Part shown: piece by piece, positions 1-10,268 of the stretch
How the letters are laid out: each line of letters opens with the position of its first letter
How positions within the stretch are numbered: the first letter of the stretch is position 1
NCBI GenBank assembly: GCA_003116995.1
Contig: BDSL01000039.1
Span: 248,001 to 312,000 of the forward strand
DNA from: Yamagishiella unicocca
Taxonomy: Eukaryota > Chlorophyta > Chlorophyceae > Chlamydomonadales > Volvocaceae
Direction: 5' to 3'
DNA length: 64,000 nt
Position numbers and translations under genes: made by a program
Notes under the pieces: model-generated
What the model saw: only the letters and a program-made list of their open reading frames with translations
The model's database searches: none
Told to the model about the DNA's origin: nothing

Positions 1-62
1 CCCCACTCAACCCCCTCCCTCCCCCTCCGCGTCGTCGTTTCTTGGCGCCTCCGCGGCCCCAG

Positions 63-2411
63 GCAACATCCTGCTCAAAGCCAACCTCTCCCGCCCCGGC
101 CTCTACGTGGCCAAGCTGGCGGACTTCGGCCTCAGCGTCAAGATGAACCCGGCGCAGACCAGCGTGGACAACAACCGCACCGGCACGCCCTTCTACGCGA
201 GTAAGGCGGCACTCGGGGGCCGGGTCGCGTCCTGCGTCGTCCCATCCACCGCGCTGTGCCACCACGTGCTCCCGCCACCTGCCTCACACACCTCGGGTGG
301 CCCCGGGTTGCGTCGTGCCGTGCGGCGCGTCGTGCTGTGTCGTACCGTGCGGCGGTGTCACCAGCTGCGTGTCAGTCCCCTAGCATCGCCGCAGACAAGC
401 ACTCCACGAGGAGGGGGAGGAGGAGGAGGAGGAGGGGGGGGGGGCATGAAAACCGAGAAGGGGGGGTTCGAGGAAGACCCGTGGATGCCCGAAAAAACCG
501 TTTAGGACAGACGTTTCGAGATGCATGCTGGAGAACTGGCTTGGGGATACTAAAGCCGAAGGTCGTAATATGACCTTTGGCGGCTAAGCTAAAGCGGGGG
601 GGGGCTGCGACCAGCGCCATATGTGTATCAGCAAGCAGCCACACCACGGCTGCTCCTCGGTGCGCACTGCCGTCCACCTCGCACCCACCAGCGCCCCACG
701 CCGCGTTTCGAGGGCGGGCCTTGGCGCCACAGTGCCGCTCAGGCCGCCTGACACAGGGACAGTGACCCCCACCCTGCACATCACCGTCGCCCCCTGTCGG
801 CAGTTCCGTGCGATGATTGTGGGTGCGGTCATCGACACCGCCACCGCCGCAACTACAACCGCCATCACAACTACAACCGCCACAACCACAACCGCCACAA
901 CCACAACCGCCGCCACAACCAGGTCACCCTTGCTCTCCATCCCAAGATAAAAACCCCTCCGCGCTCGCCCCGCACGCAGGCCCCGAGGTACGGCAGCACG
1001 GCAACCTTACTAAGGCGTCCGATTTGTTCGGTGAGTTGGGACGTCGACTGCCGGGGAGTAGGAAATCGCGGCGAGCTGGGGACGGGCCGGGGCTGCGGAG
1101 CCGCAAGTGGTGGGGACTGTATCCGTGCTTCAGCGCAGTGCGGTCATGCGGCACGACGGTCAGACAGGACGTGCGGCGGCGAACGGGTCGCCGACGACGA
1201 TGAAACACGCACGTGGCTCGAACCATGTACGTCAGCTCTCACCCACAGCAACCCCCATCCCTCACGCACCGCCGCCTCTCAAACCGCACCCCACCACCCC
1301 ACCCCACCATACCACCATCCGCACCTCACACCTCAGCTTCCTCGTATGCGGGATTTCCTCACAACACCTCACCCCTCCGGCACCGCGCGCAGCGCTGGGC
1401 GTGGTGTTGTGGGAGATGTGGCACGGCCGGCCCTGCTACCAGCGGGTTCGGGGAGTCAAGCATTACATACACGCCACGGGCTACCCGACCTTCCCCCCGC
1501 ACTGCCCCGGCGCCTACGCCGATCTGGCCGGGCGCTGCATGCGGCGGGCGCTGGAGGAGCGCCCGCACTTGGACGAAGTCCACGACATCGTACGGCAGCT
1601 GATGGGTACGGCGGTGGGCAGCATGAGCAGCGGCAGCGCCGCCGGCAGCGACGTCGACACGTCGGGCGCGCCGTCTTACGAGTGGCCGTTCGTGGCACAG
1701 ATGATGCACGAGACGAACGCGGCCGCCCCGGCGGGGGGGGCGGTCAGCTACCTTGACCCCGGCGTCATGGGGATGGCGCCCGGCGGGCATGGTTCGGCGG
1801 CCACTGGCGGCAGCAGCGGCAGCGCGCGCAGCGTCGCCGCCGCAGGTGCCATGGCGGCGGCCGCCGCCGCCGCAAGCAACCAGCTGATGGTGCCAATGCG
1901 AGCAGGGTCGTCGGGGTCAGTGCAGGCGGCATCGGCCCTGGCCGCTGGCCACTGGGGGCCTGCCGCAGCGGCTGCTGGCGGGGGCCAGGCGGCCGGGGGC
2001 GGCGGCGGCGGCACCTGGCCGAGAGAGGGCCTGGGCCGCAGCCGAATGCACCAGGAGGCGGAGGGGGCAGCGATGGCGGCGGCGGCGGGAGCGCATCGGA
2101 CGCTGCCGCCGAGCAACCAGCAGCCCATCGCCCCCCGGCAGGCGCAGGACCGGCTGCTGCGCTGCGTTCAACCCGATGCCGCCGTGGCCGTGCCCCAGGG
2201 GAGCGGGAGGGTAGAGGCGGAGGCGCTGCTGGCGGCGCCTTCCCCGCCGCCGACGCTGGCGATGGCGCCGACGCCGGCGGCTGCCGCGCTGCCTCAGGCG
2301 CACCAGGAGTCGTCCCTCCCTCAGGCGCACCAGGAGGTGCCAGAGGGCCTCAGCATCAGCCTCAACCTGCCGACCGCAGACCACTTTGTGACGGCGCCTG
2401 GCTCGGACTGA
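63..2411 (+). CDS. Protein kinase, 3' part (catalytic C-lobe plus low-complexity tail)
   Basis: Three exons are visible: 63-200, 980-1030 and 1393-2411 (stop TGA); the 5' part lies left of the window. Joined, they read from the catalytic-loop end (GNILLKA) through the metal-binding DFG of VAKLADFGLS, the activation segment GTPFYASPEV (SPE in place of APE), then TKASDLFALGVVLWEMW of subdomain IX and a typical helical end (RCMRRALEERP). Phases agree at both junctions (200|980 and 1030|1393), and every intron is GT-AG. The sequence resembles the tyrosine-kinase-like/Raf-like kinases that are numerous in Chlamydomonas and Volvox. After the kinase domain (to about 1610) some 260 residues are rich in Ala, Gly, Ser and Gln with no recognised domain. 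Substrate unknown. Intron 1 holds a copy of intronic repeat family A (465-555). Confidence 0.85.
465..555 (-). repeat. Intronic repeat family A, long copy
   Basis: Starts GGTTCGAGGAAGACCCGTGG, runs through the AAAAAACCGTTTAGGACAGACG core and extends to TTGGGGATACTAAAG. Nearly identical to 57724-57818 over about 92 bp. Lies in kinase intron 1. Confidence 0.85.
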
Positions 2412-5400
2412 TACGGAGCAGCTCAGCTGCTCAACAGAGCAGCCCAGCTGCTCAACGGAGCAGCTCACCTTGGCGCCCCACTGGGCGGGCGGACGGACGG
2501 ACGGAACCAGGGGAGCTCCAGGGGTGGTGGCGTCATGCGGGACGGCTGCAGCGGCGGTCCGCTGTCATCCGCAACCCGCCCCACGAGGGCCCGCCCCTTT
2601 ACTAAGCATAACTGCTGATCTGCACTGACTCGCCCACCAGCGCTGTACGGGGAGCTTTGAATTGTCATGTCTGGGGGACTTTGGGTTTTTAGCACACTGA
2701 GAGGTCGAGAGCCGCGGATGCTGGTCGCGCGGGCCGCCCGACTACAAGCCCCTCGTGGGGAGGGGGTGAAACAAGTTGAGGCGCAGCGCAGCGCTCTGAA
2801 CGCAAGCACCGGCTGAGATTGCTTCGGTGGGGCTGCTGGCTTTGTGCTGGCGGCATGGGCCCGGGTTTGGGGGGCGGCCATGTGCGGTAGGCGCAGGCAT
2901 GGGGAGGGAGGGAGGAGAGGATGCGGGGAGTCCCATGGCGACCACGACGTGCGTACGTGTCATGACGTGCCTCTTTGGCCTCTTTGGCAGGTAGGGAGGT
3001 GAAACGCCGCCGCAGCTTTCTGTTGGGCTGTGCAGCCTAGGTTGAGCCTCTCGAGAATGAGGAGGTGGCAGGGCGGCAGGTGCGCCGAATAGGTGATGGT
3101 GGAGATGGAGGTGGAGTTGATGGCTGTGGAGATCAGTAAGGTGTATCGAAGGAAGGTTCAATTTGCTTCACTGTGGCAGGGGGTCGGCGTGGAGGGGTGT
3201 GGCGGGGGCCGGGAAATGGAGACCGCTCCAGGGGCGGCCCCAGGCGCCTGACCGAGGCCGCTCCAGGGATGCAGCCGTGGTCGCGGCTGTATGCATTCGT
3301 CATATAGCTTGGCGCTTCTTCGGACGTTGGTCGAGATCCGCGCCGCCGCCGCCGCTACTACGCTTTCCCGGCATAAGCCCCTCGGGACTGCCATGCATAC
3401 TGCCGTACCGACTCGTGCTCGTCGCTATCTATTTATCCGGTGCGCTGGTCACTGGCGGGTTGTCAGATCAAGCCACTATTGCTTTCTGATGTCCTGCTAG
3501 TCACGATGCCCGCTCGCAAGCAAGCAAGCACCGTCGGTGCCCTGTCAGGAGCGCCCTGCACTGTGTGCTTCGCGCTCCGCCCTGTTGGCTGGTTTGGCTT
3601 CTCGCCCTGTATCGGCCGCGGCAAGAGGTGGGTTCTCCCACGAAGGTTCCAAGCATCGCTGGGGGAACATGGGGGACGTGATAGCCGGCCCGGCGAGCGT
3701 GGTTGGGGCCGGGCGTGATGGTCTCGGTGGCGCAACTCTCAACCGTTCGTTGGTTACTCTCAGACGTCAGCGTTAAAAAGCTGCCGTGGCCGCGCGGCGC
3801 GGGCTTCCACGACGTTCGTTTCCACATAATGCAGAGCGTGCGGGAATGTCCTTGAATGCATGTCCCGTAATGGCGCTCACTCGGGTGTGATCCTTAAACG
3901 ATAGCATATAACCGCGTTGATGTGTGTGTGCTTTCTCGCACCGGCGCGAACCCATAAATCCAGTATCGGCAGCTCTGGGCGGTCCAGGGGGGGCTGCGTC
4001 CTGGGGCCCCCTGGAGCGATGTACGAGCCACAGGTCGAGGAGCCCGACTCGATGCGGTGTGGCGAACTAGCACTGCTGGGTTGGAGAGCTGCCGGCGCCC
4101 GCTAGCAAGCCAGCGCGTTGTGCGTTTGCTTGCGGACGGACGGCTCTGGAGCCCTGACGTGCTTGTAGAACGTGGCTCACCTCGCCGTACTCCGCGCGGC
4201 GTTTCTCGGGATATCAGCGGCGGGTGCTCGTTGGCCGCCAAGCGGGCTATAGCTGTGGCGGCGCTGTGTCGATTGCCGCTAGAGCTGGGCACCCCGGGCT
4301 GATATGGAGCACGTCTGAGGAGAACACGGAGGGTTAGGCATCCGCCGTCTGCGCTTTGGCGCTCTTGTAAACGCACTTTGTGCGTGGCGATCATAAGTAT
4401 GAGCTAATAAGGTACTGAAACCTCCTCGCCTAGGCAGTTCCCGGTGGTTGCTTGGTTCTTTTGACGGCGGCTGGGCGGATGTGGATCGGTCCCTGCTGCT
4501 GCAAGCGGGTGCGGACGTGGTCGGTAGTTGCAGCAGGCGGCGGCAGCGGTGTGAGGAGGAGGTGCGAGTCGCACGTGGATTCGGTCGGCGGCCAATCTTG
4601 CACGGGCCCTCAACGGACGAACTGGCGCGTGTGTAAGGAACTAGCCGACTCGTGTGCCTCAGCTTGGTCAGAAGTTGGAAGCATGGTGGAGTTGGCGGCG
4701 CATAGCATCGGTTTCATGCGCGCTGCAGTGATCGCATCCTGCTGCGCTGACAGCGGCGGCGTCGCCTCCCGGCAGCAGTTACTCCCGCAACGACGTGTCC
4801 CGTACCTCCCACGGCGGGGGGGGGCATCCAAATGTTGCCTGTATGGGGGTTACCAAAGCCAGGCCTATTCCGTGGAAGCAAGGAGCGGGCCTCTGCCTTC
4901 CCTCAGGAACCAAGTCAGGGATAGCACCCAATTAAAACACACATGGTGTCTGTCAAACAAAAAGAATACACAGGTCAAATGAGGCCGGATGACGTGTCAC
5001 CATGATGACCCGCACCCCCAGCTGTATGTCGCACCGGTCGTTACCGGTACTTCACATCACGCGGACGCACCACGCACTCGCCGCCGTTGCGTGCTACTTC
5101 GCTGCTACTGCTGCAATTGCTGCTGCCGCCATTGCTACCTCCCGGCAGGGCAGAGGGCCAAGCGTGCATGCACACGCACCGCGTGTCGGTTATTGAACAC
5201 ACGTCCGAACAGAAACCGCGATTTTTTTGCCATAAATCAGCAAAGTGTTTCAGAGGCTCTCTCTCCAGCAGTGTATGCCCAGACGCCCGTTTGTTTTCCT
5301 TGGCTACGGACACGTCATGTCTCTTCACTCACTCAACCACTCACTCAACCGCTCACTCACTCACTTTCGCGACGACAAGGCACGTTCACGAGGCACGCAC

Positions 5401-5654
5401 GGTATAGACACTACAGAGCACGCGCATCCACCCGATCCCGCCAGCCAACATCCGTTCCGTCTGTAGAACTGTGGTCGCAACCCACCCGCCCCGCCTCGGT
5501 TGCGATCAACCAAACACCACACACGCCCAGTCCCGGTTGCGATCAACCAAACACACCCGCCCAGTCCCGGTTGCGATCAAACAAACACACACGCACATAC
5601 ACACACACGCGCATTTGGCCCGCCGAAGGGCACTCTGCTCCCTCCCTGGCGCTG
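2412..5654. other. Intergenic, convergent kinase/NUDIX 3' ends
   Basis: No open frame here shows protein-like composition or splice structure. It begins with a 23-bp imperfect repeat able to form a hairpin (2415-2468, GAGCAGCTCAGCTGCTC-type). The rest holds CA-rich and TCACTCAC-rich patches near 5330-5370 and 5490-5620. Presumably contains both 3' UTRs. Confidence 0.6.
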
Positions 5655-8600
5655 TTAGATTAGCTTGCGCGCCTCCAGCACCTCCAGCCCCAGGAAGCAC
5701 GCGTAGACGCTGCGCGGATGAAGCGGTGGGCGACAGGTGCGGGTCAGGACCCAGGCACACGCGGTAAGGTCACACACACGTGGTTTGAGGTACGGAGGGG
5801 CGGTGCAGGTGGGTGCTCAGGGCGGAGGGGCGGTGCAGGTGGGTGCTCAGGGCGGAGGGGCGGTGCAGGTGGGTGCTCAGGGCGGAGGGGCGCCCTGGGG
5901 GCGGCCGCGCCGTCCAGGCATATGCCCCGTCCCTCCCAGAACGCTCCCCCGCCCACCACCCTACCCACTTGTCAATGCACCGACTTGCTCTCTACCCGAC
6001 CCACCTGGGCAGCATCATCTGGCCGCTCGTGACGAGCTTCCGCAGCTCCTGCGCAGGGCGGGTTGGCGCAGCACCGCCGGGGGAGGTGGAGGTGGGGGGG
6101 AAGTGGAGGTGGGGAGGAGGTGGAGGTGCGGGGGAAGTGGAGGTGCGGGGGAAGTGGAGGTGCGGGCCGGGCGCGCGGCATATTCATGTAGCACCCCAAA
6201 GCGGCTGAAGCAGCTGCAACTGCCGCCAACCCGTAACGTGCTGCGCCCAGATGAGAACTGCAAGACAACCCACCCTGTAGCTTGCTGGCAGCTCGCGGTC
6301 CCTGGAGCCAACATGCCTGGAGCCAAAAGCCGTCATTAGCCTTCTGGACTGGGTTCTTTCATCCACTCGCGCGTTAAGCCGCCGGAGACACCGACACTGA
6401 CATACCCGCCCCCTCGCCCCCCCCACCTACGTCGTGTAACCGTGCCTTGTCTTGACACCACTCCCTCCCCCGTCCTATGTCGTGCAACCGGGTCCTCTCG
6501 TCACTCCCAACCCCCCGTCCTATGGTCATATAACCGGGTCTTCTCGCCCCGCCCCGTTCCTCACCGGTATCGTCACCCGGTGCACCTCGATGGTGTGCTC
6601 CTCAGCGTCCCGGGCCGCGTGGCCGGAGGGCGCGGGCTGCGGGGAGGGGCGGGGCGAAGGGTAAAATCACACACGGGAGTGAGGTACAGAGAGCAGCTGG
6701 GTGCTAATGCTGCGCAGCGGGCCCTGCGCTGGTGGCGGGGCCTCGAAGCGATCGGTGTCACCTCCCGCCACCCTCCAGGCAGGCAGGCAGGCAGGGAAGA
6801 CGATGGCTGCGGCCGGTGCCAGCCCGCTGGTTCCGGAGCCTTGCTGGATACATATAGCGGGTGCGCCCAGGGTGCAACCAGCCTCCCAATGCCCCCCAGT
6901 CCGCGTGCCGACGTGGCCAGCAACACGTGCACTCCCCAGCCGCCAGCCACCAGCCCACGGGTTTCCTCTCATACCCTCAAGCCACCAACCCAGTTACTGG
7001 ATTTCCTCTCATACCCCCAAACCAACCCCCCGGTCACCGGGTCTTCTCGCCACCCCCCCAGCCACCACCTGCGGGTTGATGATGAGGAATGGCTTGAAGG
7101 AGTTGCGGCTCCACTTGAGCTCGCTCTGGCCCGGGTGATCGTCAGGCAGCAGCGCCACCACCTCGCCGCCCACCAGCATGGCCTGGGGGTGGTGGGTTGG
7201 GGGTTTGATAAGAGAATCCGCGAATCCACGGCCGACAAACCGAGTGCGGGTGGGTGGGGGGGACGCGGGGGAGAGGGGGGAGGGGAAGTTGAGCGCTGGT
7301 CACACGCAACACCGATGCACCAGCCACACCCTCTGCACCCCCGCACTTCTAACCTAAGTGCACCAGCCTTCAGTGTAACCGGTGTGCTGCGAGCGACCCA
7401 TTTGGTCTTGACGCTTGGCGGTGAGGTGATGGCGCTGCTGCCCGTGATCCCCCGCCTCCCAGTCCCGCCTCCCAGCCGCCCCACCCACCTCCTCCGCATC
7501 CGGTTTTCTCTTCCGTACACGGGTTTTCCTTGCTACCTCCTCCGCCTCCCAGCCGCCCAACCCACCTCCTCCGCCCCACCCACCTCCTCCGCCATCTCCG
7601 CCTCCGCGCACTCCCGCAGGCTGGCGTGTTTACGAGGATCGCAGCCGCCCGTCGGCAAGCAGTACATCAGGCAGTTGGGCCCTTGCGCGTACTCGCGAAT
7701 GACCGTTACCTGCAGTGCAGTCGAGGCCGGCGGTTAAGGTGGTTAAGGTGGTCCGCTGTGTCAGCCTTTGCGCGAGAGGGCGGACGGGACAGGCAGCAGA
7801 CGAAGTAAGACAGTAAGGGGGGGGGGCATGACTCCGCAAACATGAAGTCGTCATCGCTTGGAGCCGTATACGGGATTCACCGTAACAATCGTACCGTCGT
7901 ACCGTCGTACAGTTCCCATTCACCTGCGCTGGTGTTGACTCGGTGGCCGGGTGGAAGGGGAAGGCCACTGCGAAGCTGAAGTTCATGTTGGGGTGACCCA
8001 CCACGTCGTAGTGAAGAGAGTGCGGCTGGCAGTACGGCACGGCGTACGACGGCAATGCAGGGCGGGAGAGGGGGGAGGGGGCGGCAGGCGGTAGGTGTTT
8101 TTTGGGGAGAAGGGTTGCTAGGTGGGGTTTGGCGGGAGACTGCAGGTAGATTGGTGTGGCGGTGGTTTCTAGCACATCAGGGTTCAGCAGGGATTTGGCA
8201 GCCAGCAGGGCTCAGCTACATGCGCTAGGGCATTTGAAGGAGGGACTCCAAGGGAGGCGAGGAAGAGAGGCTTTGTCCGACCGACCACGGATGACCACCA
8301 ATGAGCAGGTAGCCGTCAGGTCCGGGGCCGCCACTACTCCACGCCCAACTGGATCAACTGCCCAACTGGATCAACTGCCGAGTCGCGTGCTGGTCCACGG
8401 CAACCGCTGTTGCGGTGCGCGCCCATGTAACAGTTTTTGTACTGGGGGCTCCATCGACCGACTGCCGTACAGAACCCGGGTGCTTCGCTTCCTCTGCCGC
8501 GGAGACGCGACCACCACCACCACCACCACCACCACCACCACGGAACCTCGGCATTCGCGCTACTGCGACTGCACCCAGGTGCAACCCTCTCACCTCTCCA

Positions 8601-8821
8601 TCTTCGGGCGTGAACTTGATAACCCTGTCGTACAGGGACATGTACCTGTAGGACAGCCCGGGGGGGCGGGGGCAGCCGCCAGACGGTCGCTTCGGGTCGG
8701 TATAGTCGAGGCCAGGCGACGAGAACCTTCCGGAAACCCTCGGAAGCCCTCCTACCGGACGCGGCTTCCTATGTGACGGGCAAACAACTAGACCCGTTGG
8801 CTGACGTGCTGCAAACGTCAT
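5655..8821 (-). CDS. NUDIX hydrolase-like protein
   Basis: Seven exons on the minus strand: 8594-8821, 7924-8025, 7584-7709, 7069-7182, 6565-6636, 6005-6048, 5655-5709; 741 nt, 246 aa, all GT-AG and in phase. The fold is that of ADP-ribose/nucleotide-sugar pyrophosphatase-type NUDIX proteins: strand DVVGHPNMNFSF, then VTVIREYAQGPN, then the NUDIX region LPTGGCDP...LRECAEAEMAEEA (residues about 128-153). The EE pair (E151-E152) and E148 that bind metal in the family are present, but the preceding Arg of the REUXEE core is Ala and the Gly-to-core spacing is one residue longer than consensus. The C-terminus (DAEEHTIEVHRVTIP, ELRKLVTSGQMMLP) matches the helical end of plant/algal homologues. The start ATG at 8821 follows an in-frame stop; an upstream exon cannot be excluded. 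Substrate not predictable from sequence. Confidence 0.85.
5793..5890. repeat. 30-bp minisatellite, three copies
   Basis: Unit GAGGGGCGGTGCAGGTGGGT + GCTCAGGGCG, essentially exact, in the last NUDIX intron. Confidence 0.9.
6081..6166. repeat. GGAGGTG-rich minisatellite
   Basis: Degenerate units GGGGAAGTGGAGGTGCG, in the NUDIX intron between exons 5 and 6. Confidence 0.75.
6428..6546 (+). repeat. Intronic repeat family B, three partial copies
   Basis: Three spaced copies of TATGTCGTGCAACCGGGTCC-like sequence at 6428, 6474 and 6519, in the NUDIX intron before exon 5 is reached from the left. Confidence 0.7.
7198..7241 (-). repeat. Intronic repeat family C copy
   Basis: GAGAATCCGCGAATCCACGG then CCGACAAACC, NUDIX intron. 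Confidence 0.8.
7501..7537 (+). repeat. Intronic repeat family A copy
   Basis: CGGTTTTCTCTTCCGTACAC followed by GGGTTTTCCTTGC: the core of family A, in a NUDIX intron. Confidence 0.7.
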
Positions 8822-10268
8822 TTACGCCCGGAGCTGCGATCACCGTGTGAGGGCTGGCGGGGTCCGTGCGGTAGCCTCGAGTACGATGGCACTGCCAACT
8901 TATGGCCCCATACGTGACATGCGGAAACTTACCTCGTATGGATAAGCCGATCCTCTACGATGTCAAACCGTTCATGCCATGGGTGCGGGTCGCTAACTGA
9001 GCCGGACGGCACGGCGCCCACGGCGCGGGCTGAGGGTGGATTGCGGTTGGGAAAACGCGAGGGTGGGAAGACTTTGCTATTCGGATAACCGATTGTCGCA
9101 AATTTCGTTAAAGATGTTAGGATTCCCAAAAAGTCATTGAATCGGACGGGTTGGGCCGGGTGATGATTGATGACGGCCCGCACGAGTGAACTATACAGGA
9201 CCTTGCTGGCAGTGTAACTACAACGAAACTAACGCAGCATGTATTATATTTAAAGCAGGTGCCACGTTACAACGGCTTCGTCCTTACGTATGCCTTATTT
9301 TGCAACGCGAAGTCGCGTACCTTTTGATTTCTGCTCCAACGAGCTCGCCTGGGGGGCCGGTGCCGCTGAAGCTGACATCGCCCGGCTAGAAACAGCTCTT
9401 GTACAGCTATTAAGTGCTGGCGAGCGGTATGGGACGTGCGCTTTGGCGAGTGAGTTGGTATGCCACAGAGCTGTGCCAACCGGCGCAAAGTTCATGAGCG
9501 GTGTAGGCGAACACAATTGATTGATAGCAATCAGACCTCTAAGTGTAATGACACTCTCGACGGGTTTCCAGTCATACAGGTCACGAACGCTCAGTGGTAA
9601 AAGCAAAACATCATAAAAAATCAAGGTACGGTATTTATTTATAGGACTGAACTTGCCAACATGCACGAGGGTCTTGAGGGATGCTCGAATGCACATCAAC
9701 TTGAGCAGATGGAAAAGCCCCCTGTCACCCAAGCCAAAGATTCTTGGGGCTCGCTCTTGTGCCTATGCATATTACAAAATGTTATGGGCGATGTGGTCTT
9801 TCATGGTTCCTAAATTTCCTGCGGAATGGGCGGTGAATATGACCCCAACACAAACACGCTACATAATACGCTGCACTTTACCTGATATAATCTAAAGTTA
9901 CCTATCACACGCGCAAATTAAGTCCCAGAAGTAAACCCTTCCTCTTCCTCGCCCGATCCCCAACACCGCATGGAAGCTGATCAGCATATAGCAATTGTGC
10001 GTATGATAGTTGATGCACTAATACATCTTCCCCTGCTCTGATCGGTGCAGCCCAGCGTCGCTTCATACGCCGCCGAAACGTTTACCGGCTCGGGTCACCA
10101 ACTGTCCGCAACCCTCTTAGCGTGCCTTGGGCACAACGGATCTGTGTAAGCGGCGGTCGCTGTCGACCATCCGTGCTGTCCGACTGCCGTGCTGCAAATC
10201 TCCACCTCGATCGTCGCGGAATCCAAGACTCTCCCAGGCAGCGACAGCAACCGCAACCCGGAAGCTGT
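8822..10268. other. Divergent intergenic spacer between NUDIX and PQQL-like genes
   Basis: Lower-GC sequence of about 1.45 kb, probably holding both promoters. An A/T-rich run (9238-9256, TATTATATTTAAA) is TATA-like but not positioned convincingly for either start. No genes seen. Confidence 0.5.
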
